From DASTRU01 sp035761045 (lineage in GTDB: Bacteria > Pseudomonadota > Gammaproteobacteria > Burkholderiales > Burkholderiaceae_E), in the NCBI GenBank assembly GCA_035761045.1, contig DASTRU010000115.1, forward strand, positions 1-33,679: 33,679 bases of DNA, written 5' to 3'. The notes beneath the pieces were generated by a model. The model was not told the DNA's origin. It searched no databases and saw only the letters and a program-made list of their open reading frames with translations. The position numbers and the translations under genes were made by a program. Within the stretch, counting starts at the first letter, position 1, and every line of letters begins with the position of its first letter. Positions 16,022 to 24,305 of this stretch are shown here, piece by piece.

Positions 16022-16705
16022 TCAACGGATAACGGCAATCTTCCGCTGCAGCAAGCGCACGAGGTGCGAAAGCGTGAAGCAGAGGACAAAGTAGACGGCC
16101 GCGACGAACAGGTACATCTCGACGAGCTTGCTATCGCGTTGCGCGATCTTCGAAGCCGCTCCGACGAAGTCGGTCGCCGAAATGACATACACCAAGGATG
16201 TGTCCTGAAACAGGATGATGGTTTGCGTGAGCAGCACCGGCAGCATGTTGCGGAATGCCTGCGGCAGGATCACGAGTCGCATCGCCTGCGGGTAAGTTAG
16301 CCCGAGCGCGTACGCCGAGTACACCTGACCCTTGGGGATGGACTGAATGCCCGCCCGCATGATTTCGCAGAAGTAAGCCGCCTCGAACATGATGAAGGTA
16401 ATGATCGCGGTGCGTTCCGCGCCGATTTGTGGCGGACGCGGAGCTCCGGTGATGGCCTGCAACACGAAGGGCACGAGGAAGAAGAACCAGAAGATCACGA
16501 GGATCAACGGGATCGACCGCATCAGGTTCACGTACCCCGACGCAATCATCGACAGCGTTTTGATCGGCGAGAGCCGCGCGAGCGCGAGCAAGGTGCCGAA
16601 GAACAAACCGCCAAGTGCCGAGATTGCCGTGAGTTGGAACGTGTACTGAAGGCCTTTGAATAAATACGGCCACGTCCGCGCAATGACGGAAAAATCGAAA
16701 TCCAT
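16022..16705 (-). CDS. gltK: Glutamate/aspartate ABC importer, permease GltK
   Basis: Inner-membrane permease of the HisM/GlnP family, 227 residues, about five helices. The EAA coupling loop is visible as YSAYALGLTYPQAMRLVILPQAFRNMLP near residues 130-157. RSIPLILVIFWFFFLVPF earlier in the protein is typical of GltK. The start at 16705 has TAGGAG overlapping the gltJ stop 8 bp upstream. It pairs with GltJ to form the heterodimeric channel. Confidence 0.95.
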   Translation of the reverse strand: MDFDFSVIARTWPYLFKGLQYTFQLTAISALGGLFFGTLLALARLSPIKTLSMIASGYVNLMRSIPLILVIFWFFFLVPFVLQAITGAPRPPQIGAERTAIITFIMFEAAYFCEIMRAGIQSIPKGQVYSAYALGLTYPQAMRLVILPQAFRNMLPVLLTQTIILFQDTSLVYVISATDFVGAASKIAQRDSKLVEMYLFVAAVYFVLCFTLSHLVRLLQRKIAVIR

Positions 16706-16713
16706 GCGCGCTC

Positions 16714-17454
16714 CTAATGCCCGCCGCCACCGCCCGCGGCGATGAAGCCGGGAACAGCGATCTTGCGTTCGATAAATGCCATGATGCGGTTAGCGGTCAT
16801 CGCCACCGTGATGTAGATCGCCGTAAGAACGACATACATCTCGAAGAACCGGAAGTTGTACTCGGCGATTTCCTTCGCGCCACGGAAGGTTAGTTCGGCG
16901 TAGCCGATCGTGAGCGCAATGGTCGAGTTTTTAATCAGGTTCATCGTCTCGCTGGTCAGCGGCGGGATGATGATGCGAAACGCCATGGGTAACAGCACGA
17001 AGCGATAGGTTTGCACCGTGGTGAGGCCAAGCGCCATGCCGGCATAACGCTGACCTCGCGGCAAGGACATGATGCCCGAGCGTACCTGCTCGGCGATCCG
17101 CGCCGCGGTGAATAAACCCAAGCACAATACGGCCGATACGAGCTGGTAATGCGAGTAGTCGATCGAGCGCAACGGCGCGACGAACACCGGCAGCACGAAG
17201 AACCATAGAAACATCTGCACGAGAAGCGGAATATTTCTAAAGAGCTCAACGTAGCAATTGCCCAATGCGACAAGACCACGATGATTACCGGTGCGTATCG
17301 TACCGATCACTGCACCCACGAATACCGCGATAACCCAAGCGCCGACCGAGATGGTCAGCGTATTCAACAGCCCGTCAAGCAATAATTTCCAGACGAGCAC
17401 ACCCGAGTTCGGATCCTCTTCGAAAAAGAAGCTCCAGTCCCAGTTGTATCCCAT
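16714..17454 (-). CDS. gltJ: Glutamate/aspartate ABC importer, permease GltJ
   Basis: Inner-membrane permease, 246 residues. The N-terminal MGYNWDWSFFFEE resembles E. coli GltJ (MSIDWNWGIF). Further similarity is seen in YVELFRNIPLLVQMF, LCLGLFTAARIAEQVRSGI and the coupling loop ALGLTTVQTYRFVLLPMAFR, then NLIKNSTIALTIG. It ends in an unusual Gly-rich tail (AAGGGGGH). A strong GGGGAG ribosome site lies 2 nt before the ATG. An 88-bp gap with a strong hairpin separates it from gltI upstream. Confidence 0.95.
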   Translation of the reverse strand: MGYNWDWSFFFEEDPNSGVLVWKLLLDGLLNTLTISVGAWVIAVFVGAVIGTIRTGNHRGLVALGNCYVELFRNIPLLVQMFLWFFVLPVFVAPLRSIDYSHYQLVSAVLCLGLFTAARIAEQVRSGIMSLPRGQRYAGMALGLTTVQTYRFVLLPMAFRIIIPPLTSETMNLIKNSTIALTIGYAELTFRGAKEIAEYNFRFFEMYVVLTAIYITVAMTANRIMAFIERKIAVPGFIAAGGGGGH

Positions 17455-17491
17455 GTCTCCCCCTCATGCGCGCAACAGCGAATGAACGAAA

Positions 17492-17521
17492 GGGGCGGGA
17501 CCCGTCTCAGAGTCCCGCCCC
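17492..17521 (-). promoter_or_regulatory. 10-bp perfect hairpin between gltI and gltJ
   Basis: Arms GGGGCGGGAC (17492-17501) and GTCCCGCCCC (17512-17521) with a 10-nt loop, 21 bp after the gltI stop. It is nearly all G-C and no T-run follows on the minus strand, so it is not a full intrinsic terminator. Such hairpins between a binding-protein gene and its permease genes usually protect the upstream mRNA from 3' exonucleases or partly attenuate transcription, giving excess binding protein. Confidence 0.7.
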
Positions 17522-17542
17522 AGCATGCTGTTGCGGTACGGC

Positions 17543-18430
17543 TTAGATGCCTTTGTCGTTCGGATTTGCAATCAGTGCTTTGAGATTCGCGGACATGGGC
17601 ATGTTCAGATTGCCACCCTTGGGCGGAATCGGGCTCATGAACCACTTGTTGTAGAGCTTCTCGAGCTCGCCGGACTTCATCAGACCGCGGATGGTGTCGT
17701 CAGCCAGCTTCTTGAACTCCGGGTCGTCCTTGCGAACCATGATCGCGATCGGTTCGGTGCGAAGAACTTCGGGCAGGAATTGATAGTCCTGTGGCGACTT
17801 GCTGTTCGCGCGGAAGCCGGCGAGCAAGTAGTCGTCGAGCGCGAACGCGGCGGCGCGATCGGTTTCGAGCAACAAGAAGGACTCGGCGTGATCCTTGCCA
17901 AACACTTCCTTCAGTTCGAGGCTCTTGCCCTTTTCTTGCGAGCGGATCAGCGCGACCGACGTCGTGCCGGTGGTGACCGCGAGCGGCTTGCCGTTCAGGT
18001 CTTCAAGCTTCTTAACGCCAGCGCTTGATTTCGTCAGGATGCGAACGTCGGTCACGAAGGTGGTCAACGCAAACGCGACTTGCTTTTGACGATCAACGGT
18101 GTTGGTCGTGGAGCCACATTCGATGTCAACGGTGCCGTTGGTCAGCAACGGAATACGGTTGGCCGACGTGACGGGTTGTTGGTTGACCTTGAGGTTAGGC
18201 AACTTGAGTTGCGCTTTGACGGCGTCGACGATTTTCGAGCACACATCGATGTGATAACCGACGAATTGTTGCTTGTCGTCGAGGAAGGACATCGGAATCG
18301 ATGCCTCGCGAACGCCCATGGTGATGGCGCCGGTTTCCTTGATTTTTTGCAGCGTTTGCGCGGAGGCGCTACCAGCAAATGCTGCGAACGAGGCGCCCGC
18401 TACGAGGGCAGTAAGTACGAGTTTCTTCAT
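17543..18430 (-). CDS. gltI: Glutamate/aspartate periplasmic binding protein
   Basis: Periplasmic receptor that delivers ligand to GltJKL. 295 residues. Signal peptide MKKLVLTALVAGASFAAFA with cleavage predicted after SASA near residue 25. Mature domain features shared with E. coli GltI: GAITMGVREASIPMSF, PVTSANRIPLLTNGTVDIECGSTTN (ligand-binding region), GTTSVALI, KDHAESFLLLE, and the C-terminal WFMSPIPPKGGNLNMPMS. The start at 18430 has GGAGT 5 nt upstream; a GTG two codons earlier is ignored. It is the first gene of the gltIJKL-glycerate kinase run. Confidence 0.96.
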   Translation of the reverse strand: MKKLVLTALVAGASFAAFAGSASAQTLQKIKETGAITMGVREASIPMSFLDDKQQFVGYHIDVCSKIVDAVKAQLKLPNLKVNQQPVTSANRIPLLTNGTVDIECGSTTNTVDRQKQVAFALTTFVTDVRILTKSSAGVKKLEDLNGKPLAVTTGTTSVALIRSQEKGKSLELKEVFGKDHAESFLLLETDRAAAFALDDYLLAGFRANSKSPQDYQFLPEVLRTEPIAIMVRKDDPEFKKLADDTIRGLMKSGELEKLYNKWFMSPIPPKGGNLNMPMSANLKALIANPNDKGI

Positions 18431-18507
18431 GAACACTCCAGGAAAACTACTTTCAAATCGGCGCTAGACCTAGGCCTCGGTAAGTTTGAGGCGGCGGAAT
18501 CATGTCA

Positions 18508-18553
18508 CAAACCGCCCTTCGCAGTGAACCCCGTGCATACGCTAAGCGGTTTG
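18508..18553. repeat. 8-bp inverted repeat between the two binding-protein genes
   Basis: Perfect arms CAAACCGC (18508-18515) and GCGGTTTG (18546-18553) separated by 30 nt, in the 149-bp gap upstream of gltI. A second, shorter pair, GCCTC (18474-18478) and GAGGC (18488-18492), lies closer to gltI. These could be regulatory sites for gltI or 3' structure of the upstream gene; there is no T-run for a terminator. Confidence 0.3.
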
Positions 18554-18579
18554 AATTTGATCATCACTTCCCTACAAAA

Positions 18580-19503
18580 CTAATTAGCAACCTGATCACT
18601 TGGATATCGCCATGCATCGCGCAATAAACGCCCAATCGGGATGTTCAATACGGCGCCCCGTGGCGGGATTGGTTGAAGAAACCATTTGCGATAAAGCGCG
18701 GTGCCTTCGCCAGCAAGAATCAAGCGCGCCATTTCGGCATCCACGATTTTTTTGAATTCCGGATCGTCGCGCCGCAATGCGATAGCGTAGGGCTCGATCG
18801 ACATGGGTTCGCCCACGATTTCGAACTTGCTGGGGTCGGAAGCGCCCGCGCGCAAACCATAAAGCAGGACGTCGTCCATCACGAAAGCGTCGGCTTCTCC
18901 GGTGGCCACCATGCGAAAACCTTCCGCGTGATCCGCCGCTTCGAGTATGTGCAAGCGCAGCACACGCGCCTCATTTTCTTGCGCCAACAGCTTTAAAGTC
19001 GTCGTGCCTTTGGTGGAAACGATGGGTCGCCCGCGCAGATCCTCGAGCCGACGAACGGTAAGACTTGAACGTACGAGAAGACGCGCCGTGGTGACGAAAT
19101 GCGGAACGGTGAACGCGACGAGCTTGCGCCGCTCGGCGGTATTGGTGGTCGAGCCGCATTCGAGGTCCGCTTTTCCGCTGCGCAGCATCTCGAATCGGTT
19201 CGCCGGCGTGACGAGTTGGTATTGGATATCGATCTTCGGCATGCCTAAACGGCGCTGCACGGCTTGAGCGATTTGCTTGCATAAGTCGAGCGCGTAACCG
19301 ATGGGTCGGCCATCCACGACATAGGAAAACGGCACCGACGCTTCGCGATGCGCAAGCACGATCGTGCCGGTTTTTCGAATATGGTCGAGGGTGGGCGAGC
19401 TAGGCGAGTTGGCCGCATACGTCCCAATGGGAGTGCCAACGAGCGCGAGAAAGCACAAGCACTGAACTCGCGCCATTTCACGCAAAAAGTTCGATAACCC
19501 CAT
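18580..19503 (-). CDS. Orphan GltI-like amino-acid binding protein (paralog)
   Basis: A 307-residue solute-binding protein, clearly paralogous to the adjacent gltI. It shares REASVPFSY, LVTPANRFEMLRSGKADLECGSTTN, GTTTLKLL, DHAEGFRMV, DDPEFKKIVD and the tail WFLQPIPPRGAVLNIPI. The N-terminus (CLCFLALVGTPIGTYA) is a plausible signal peptide. Binding-pocket motifs are retained, so it should bind an acidic or polar amino acid, but many positions differ and the ligand may have changed. No permease accompanies it; it may feed GltJKL. Start at 19503 with GGTGGAGT upstream, much like the gltI leader. 149 bp separate it from gltI. Confidence 0.9.
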   Translation of the reverse strand: MGLSNFLREMARVQCLCFLALVGTPIGTYAANSPSSPTLDHIRKTGTIVLAHREASVPFSYVVDGRPIGYALDLCKQIAQAVQRRLGMPKIDIQYQLVTPANRFEMLRSGKADLECGSTTNTAERRKLVAFTVPHFVTTARLLVRSSLTVRRLEDLRGRPIVSTKGTTTLKLLAQENEARVLRLHILEAADHAEGFRMVATGEADAFVMDDVLLYGLRAGASDPSKFEIVGEPMSIEPYAIALRRDDPEFKKIVDAEMARLILAGEGTALYRKWFLQPIPPRGAVLNIPIGRLLRDAWRYPSDQVAN

Positions 19504-19621
19504 AAGCACTCCACCTAGACCGATATAGGAGTGATGGTAGCGCCCCGCTTGCTTTCGCGGCGCAAGCTGTCGTTGCTAGCGCTTTAAATGAGCATTTCCG
19601 TCAACGATTAAGCACTAATTT

Positions 19622-21481
19622 TTAGGCGGCGCGCGCATCCCTAGATGGCTCGGATTGTTGAAGCGCCCACATCTGCGCGTACAACCCACCGCGCGCGAGC
19701 AATTGCGCATGCGGGCCGCGCTCGGCGATGCGTCCTTGATCGAGGACGACGATTTCATCGGCATCGGCGATTGTTGATAGTCGGTGCGCGATCACAAGCG
19801 CGGTTCGATGCCGGGCGATCGCCTTGAGCTCGCGCTGAATGGCTTGCTCGGATTTGGAGTCGAGCGCCGAGGTAGCTTCGTCGAGGATCAGGATGGGCGG
19901 ATTCTTCAACAAGGTTCGCGCGATGGCGACGCGTTGCTTTTCACCGCCCGACAATTTGAGGCCGCGTTCGCCCACGATGGTGGCGTAACCATCGGGCGTG
20001 CTGACGATGAAGTCGTGGATGTGCGCGGCCTTGGCGGCCGCCACGATGTCCTCGTGCGTGGCGTTTGGGCGACCGTAGGCGATGTTGTATTCGATGGTGT
20101 CGTTAAACAACACCGTGTCTTGCGGAACGATGCCGATGGCCGCGCGCAAGGACGCTTGCGTGACGTCGCGGATGTCTTGGCCATCAATCAACACGTGACC
20201 GTCATCGACATCGTAAAAACGAAACAACAGTCTCGCGAGCGTGCTTTTGCCCGAGCCCGAATGCCCCACCACCGCAACCGTTCGCCCGGCAGGGATGACG
20301 AAATCCACGTTGAACAAGATTTGCCGTTTGGGCTGACCGTTGGGCAAATGGTCGTACGCGAACGACACATTTTCAAACCGCACCTCGGCCTGGCGTACTA
20401 CTAAAGGCTTGGCGTCGGGACGGTCGGCGACTTCACGGTTTTGTTCCAGCAACGTGAACATGCGTTCCATGTCGGCGATGCTTTGTTTGATCTCGCGATA
20501 GATCACGCCGAGGAAATTAAGCGGGATGTAAAGCTGGATCATGAACGCGTTGACGAGCACCAAGTCGCCTAATGTCAGCGTGCCCGCGACGACGCCCAGC
20601 GTGGCGCGCCACATCATGGCCGTGACCGCGAGGGCGATGATGGCGCTTTGCCCGGTGTTCAATAACGACAGCGATGTTTGCGAGCGGATCGCCGCTTGTT
20701 GCCAGCGCGTGAGGTGCTCGTCATACCGACGCGCTTCGTATTCTTCGTTGCCGAAGTATTTGACGGTTTCGTAATTAATAAGCGCGTCGATCGCGCGCGT
20801 ATTCGCCTTCGAATCGAGCTCGTTCATCGTGCGCCGAAAATGCGTGCGCCATTCGGTAACCACGACGGTAAAGACAATGTAGGTCGTAAGCGCGACGACG
20901 GTGATGCCGGCAAACCAGATGTCGTACTTCACGACCAAGATGCCGATGATCAACGCGAACTCCACGAGCGTGGGCAAGATGGAATACAGCGTGTAGCTCA
21001 CGAGCGAACTAATGCCGCGCGTACCGCGCTCGATATCGCGCGTGACACCGCCGGTTTGTCGTCCTAAATGAAACCGAAGGCTTAAGGCATGCAAATGCCG
21101 GAACACTTGCAAGGCGGCCTTGCGCACGGCGGCTTGCGTGACCTTGGCGAATACGTATTCGCGCAACTCGGTGAACGCGGTGGTGGCCAATCGCAACGCG
21201 CCATACGCGGCCAGCAACCCGATGGGCAGCACGATCGCGACCGTGGCCGCCGATTGATGCGCGACGGCGCCGGGCGCGAGCGCATCGACAATAGCCTTCA
21301 ACACGAGCGGCACGCTAACGTTGGCGAATTTGGCGGCGGCCAGGCATGCCAGGGCGAGCAACACGCGTCCACGGTAATCCCACAAATACGGCAACAAGGT
21401 GCGAAGCACTTGCCAGTCGGTATGGGTACGCGGGGCGGAAGACGTTGGAACATGGCCGCTTGTGTTGCGGGCGTTGCGCAT
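19622..21481 (-). CDS. ABC exporter of the Atm1/HMT1 type
   Basis: Inner-membrane half-transporter, 619 residues, fused membrane domain plus ATPase, acting as a homodimer. Family knowledge: bacterial Atm1 homologs export glutathione conjugates and metal-glutathione complexes and link to Fe-S/heavy-metal homeostasis. Atm1-specific features include HLHALSLRFHLGRQTGGVTRDIERGTRGI (about 130-157) and the intracellular loop NYETVKYFGNEEYEA. The ATPase has Walker A GHSGSGKST (406-414), signature LSGGEKQ (510-516), Walker B ILILDE (530-535) and switch His566. It is transcribed alone, divergent from the thioesterase gene. Confidence 0.93.
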   Translation of the reverse strand: MRNARNTSGHVPTSSAPRTHTDWQVLRTLLPYLWDYRGRVLLALACLAAAKFANVSVPLVLKAIVDALAPGAVAHQSAATVAIVLPIGLLAAYGALRLATTAFTELREYVFAKVTQAAVRKAALQVFRHLHALSLRFHLGRQTGGVTRDIERGTRGISSLVSYTLYSILPTLVEFALIIGILVVKYDIWFAGITVVALTTYIVFTVVVTEWRTHFRRTMNELDSKANTRAIDALINYETVKYFGNEEYEARRYDEHLTRWQQAAIRSQTSLSLLNTGQSAIIALAVTAMMWRATLGVVAGTLTLGDLVLVNAFMIQLYIPLNFLGVIYREIKQSIADMERMFTLLEQNREVADRPDAKPLVVRQAEVRFENVSFAYDHLPNGQPKRQILFNVDFVIPAGRTVAVVGHSGSGKSTLARLLFRFYDVDDGHVLIDGQDIRDVTQASLRAAIGIVPQDTVLFNDTIEYNIAYGRPNATHEDIVAAAKAAHIHDFIVSTPDGYATIVGERGLKLSGGEKQRVAIARTLLKNPPILILDEATSALDSKSEQAIQRELKAIARHRTALVIAHRLSTIADADEIVVLDQGRIAERGPHAQLLARGGLYAQMWALQQSEPSRDARAA

Positions 21482-21604
21482 GGGTAACCCGTTGAAGTGG
21501 AGGAACGACTAAGTTTTGCGGCGTGATACACGAAGACCGTGGATTATCGGGCCTTGCGGCGAACGCCGAAGTACCATCGCCGACCCTTCTTGCTTTTTAT
21601 CGCC

Positions 21605-21997
21605 ATGACTCAACCGCTCGAACTCCCTAATCGTCAACCCGTGATGCGTGTGTTGCCCATGCCGGCGGACGCCAATATGCATGGCGATGTGTTTGGCGGA
21701 TGGATCATGGCGCAAGTGGACTTGGCCGGATCGATCCCGGCCACGCTGCGCGCGCAAGGCCGGGTCGCCACGATCGCGGTGAATTCGTTTGTCTTCAAGC
21801 ACCCGGTCTTGGTCGGCGACCTCCTTAGTTTTTATGCCGAGATCAAACGCGTGGGTACGACGTCGATGACGATTGACGTGGAGGTGTATGCGCAAAGCGC
21901 GCGGCTTAGTCACGATATCGTCAAGGTCACCGAGGCCACCCTCACCTACGTGGCGACCGACGACGAACGCAAACCACGGCCCGTGCCGCCCGCCTAA
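21605..21997 (+). CDS. YciA-like acyl-CoA thioesterase (hotdog fold)
   Basis: Hydrolyses acyl-CoA to free acid and CoA in the cytosol; 130 residues, a single hotdog domain. The block ANMHGDVFGGWIMAQVDLAGS at 18-38 contains the Asp and helix of YciA-type enzymes, followed by VNSFVFKHPVLVGDLLSFYAEIKRVGTTSM. The start at 21605 (MTQPLE) is chosen over an upstream in-frame GTG at 21539, which adds a basic 22-residue segment not seen in the family. It is divergent from the Atm1-type gene; the 123-bp gap must hold both promoters. It converges on ybhN with 3 bp between stop codons. Confidence 0.93.
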   Translation: MTQPLELPNRQPVMRVLPMPADANMHGDVFGGWIMAQVDLAGSIPATLRAQGRVATIAVNSFVFKHPVLVGDLLSFYAEIKRVGTTSMTIDVEVYAQSARLSHDIVKVTEATLTYVATDDERKPRPVPPA

Positions 21998-22000
21998 GTC

Positions 22001-23002
22001 CTAACCTTGCTTGGCGTGCGCGCGCGTTTCGAGAAACACATACACGACGATGGCGAAGCCAAGCGGCGCGAGGTAATACACCGCGCGATACGCGAATAAC
22101 GCGGCCAATACATCGGCATGCGCGATGTGCTGTCCAAGCAAGGTAATGAATACCGCTTCGAGCACGCCCAAGGCCGCTGGAACATGCGTCAACACACCGG
22201 CCACCGCGCTTATCAAAAGCACGCCGAGCACGGTGGGAAACGACACGTGCGCGGGCGACGCGCCGTTCAACAACACGAAGATCATCGCGGCGATCGTCAA
22301 CCAACTCGTGCAAGACGCGACGAGTTGCAAGGCGGCCACCGGCAAGCGCGGCAATTCGAAGGCATGGTCGCGCACGCGCACCGTGCGATGACGCGACCAA
22401 CCACACAGCCCGATGTACACGGCCACGAGAATCAATAAACCGACGCCCACCGATTGCAAGGCCGCGGGCCCGAGGCGCCAATGCGGCGGGATCTCGACGA
22501 GGCGACTTGCGAACACCACGCCGGCCAGCAGCAAATACCCGAGCCAATTCGTCGCCAAACTCAACATCAAGATGCGCGTGACTTCGGGTGTCGTCACGCC
22601 GAAGCGGGAATACAAGCGATAGCGAAATGCGATGCCACCAACGAGCGAGCCGAAATTCAAATTAAAGGCGTAGCTCACGAAGGTAATGGCCATCGTGCGC
22701 GGCACGGTTAATCGATGGCCGACATAGGCGCGCCCGATTAAGTCGTAAGTGCTGTAGATGAGATGAACGATCACCGCCGCCGAGGCCGCGAGCGCAAGCG
22801 TGCCGTGAGGTAGTCGTTGAATGGCCTGCCCCACGCCAGACCAATCCACCGATCGCGCGTGCGAGGCGACCAACACGATGACGACCGCGAAAAAAACGTA
22901 GGGAAATGCGCGTTTGATGCGCGACCACCAGACCGATCGCCAAGCGGTTGACGATGCCGAGGAGCGCGGTGTCGGAGTTTTGAGCGATGAATACGAAGCC
23001 AT
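22001..23002 (-). CDS. ybhN: YbhN-family membrane protein (lysylphosphatidylglycerol synthase TM-region family)
   Basis: An inner-membrane protein of 333 residues with about eight hydrophobic segments, of the UPF0104/YbhN family. This resembles the membrane flippase part of MprF but lacks the aminoacyl-transferase domain. Blocks seen: YSTYDLIGRAYVGHRLTVPRT, ITFVSYAFNLNFGSLVGGIAFRYRLYSRFG and THVPAALGVLEAVFITLLG. The start at 23002 is 16 bp past the clsB stop; the long open frame to 23194 overlaps clsB and is basic, so it was rejected. It is third in a ybhP-clsB-ybhN cassette of the same order as in E. coli. A role in lipid handling is inferred, not shown. Confidence 0.88.
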   Translation of the reverse strand: MASYSSLKTPTPRSSASSTAWRSVWWSRIKRAFPYVFFAVVIVLVASHARSVDWSGVGQAIQRLPHGTLALAASAAVIVHLIYSTYDLIGRAYVGHRLTVPRTMAITFVSYAFNLNFGSLVGGIAFRYRLYSRFGVTTPEVTRILMLSLATNWLGYLLLAGVVFASRLVEIPPHWRLGPAALQSVGVGLLILVAVYIGLCGWSRHRTVRVRDHAFELPRLPVAALQLVASCTSWLTIAAMIFVLLNGASPAHVSFPTVLGVLLISAVAGVLTHVPAALGVLEAVFITLLGQHIAHADVLAALFAYRAVYYLAPLGFAIVVYVFLETRAHAKQG

Positions 23003-23018
23003 GGCACGAGACCCGAGT

Positions 23019-24305
23019 TCAAGCGATCTCGTGATGGGATTGATCGGTGGACGTAGGCGCCTTCGAGCGCGTGGGCGCGCGCGAGAACGGTCCAGTCGCT
23101 TGCTCCACCGCCGCCATGCCCTCGGCCACCATGGACGCGAAGCGGGAGCGATGTCCGGGCAAATAACCGGCCCACGCCGGATAACGCCGAACAAAATGAA
23201 AGACCAGCCAACCCAACGTCGCGCGCCATAACTTATGACGCGGCACCCAGTCGATGCCGATGTCGCGGCAGTGATGCTGGATCAAGCGGTCCAGACGCGA
23301 ACGTAATTCTTGATTGAACGCGCGATCGCGCACGAACACATTGGCCTCGAGATTGAGCGCAAGACTTAAGGGATCGAGATTGCTCGACCCCACGGTGGCC
23401 CATTCGTCGTCGATGCACGCGACCTTGCCGTGCAACGGCCGCTCGCAATACTCATAAATGCGCACGCCCGCGCGCAGTAGGTCGTCGTAAAGCATTTTCG
23501 CAGCCCACCGCACAACGGGCATATCGGGTTGACCTTGAAGGATCAACGTCACCCGCACATTGCGGCGCGCGGCGCGGCGCAAGTCGTGCAACAAGCGCCA
23601 GCCAGGAAAAAAGTATGCGTTGGCGATGATGACTTCGCGTTGGGCCGCGCGAATCGCGACGCGGTATTGGCGTTCGATATCGGTGGGGCTGCCGTCGTTG
23701 TCACGCGTGACGAACGCGATGCGCGCGCCATGACGAGCTTCTTGTTGCACGGCGTCTCGGCGACGCTTGGCCCACCACGCGAGCAACGTCGGCCGGCGCC
23801 CTTTAAAGGCGGCATCGAGAAACTCGCGGATGTCCGCCGCGATGGGACCATGAATCTCCACCGCGTAGTCCTGTTTCGCGTCGGGCCCCCAGTCGCTCAA
23901 ATGGTCGGCCGAATAGTTAATGCCGCCGCAAAACGCGATGGCTCCATCGATCGCCACGAGCTTGCGATGCAGCCGACGAAAGATGTTGGTGCGCATGCCC
24001 AACCATTTAGGCCGTGGGTCGAACACATGCACGCAAACGCCCGCCTGCGCGAGCGATGCATAAAACTCGGCGGACAAATCGGGCGAGCCGTATCCGTCGA
24101 TCGCGAGTTCAACGCGCACGCCGCGCCGCGCGACTTCAACCAACACCGTGTGCAAGGCGCGGCCGACTTTGTCCTCGAACAAGATGAAGGTTTCGACGAG
24201 GACTTCGTGCCGCGCGCCGCGAATCGCGTTGAAGACGCTGGGGAAATATTCCTCGCCGTTTTCAAGCACGCGAATCGCATGACCGCCCTTGAGCGGCGTT
24301 TTCAT
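23019..24305 (-). CDS. clsB: Cardiolipin synthase B (phospholipase D superfamily)
   Basis: Makes cardiolipin from phosphatidylglycerol with a second lipid donor at the inner membrane. 428 residues. Two HKD motifs: H113-RK-LVAID120 and H292-GK-VACID299, each followed by the usual Gly/Asn-Ser block (GGINYS; GSSNLDPLSLALNLEAN). No N-terminal membrane helices, as in ClsB rather than ClsA. The start at 24305 forms an ATGA overlap with the ybhP stop, indicating translational coupling. A 65-residue upstream extension in the same frame overlaps ybhP and was rejected. Confidence 0.92.
   Translation of the reverse strand: MKTPLKGGHAIRVLENGEEYFPSVFNAIRGARHEVLVETFILFEDKVGRALHTVLVEVARRGVRVELAIDGYGSPDLSAEFYASLAQAGVCVHVFDPRPKWLGMRTNIFRRLHRKLVAIDGAIAFCGGINYSADHLSDWGPDAKQDYAVEIHGPIAADIREFLDAAFKGRRPTLLAWWAKRRRDAVQQEARHGARIAFVTRDNDGSPTDIERQYRVAIRAAQREVIIANAYFFPGWRLLHDLRRAARRNVRVTLILQGQPDMPVVRWAAKMLYDDLLRAGVRIYEYCERPLHGKVACIDDEWATVGSSNLDPLSLALNLEANVFVRDRAFNQELRSRLDRLIQHHCRDIGIDWVPRHKLWRATLGWLVFHFVRRYPAWAGYLPGHRSRFASMVAEGMAAVEQATGPFSRAPTRSKAPTSTDQSHHEIA

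Noticed and set aside
23003..23194. 64-residue N-terminal extension of ybhN
   Set aside because: Arg/Trp/Pro-rich, overlaps the clsB 3' end, and the family starts near the Met at 23002.
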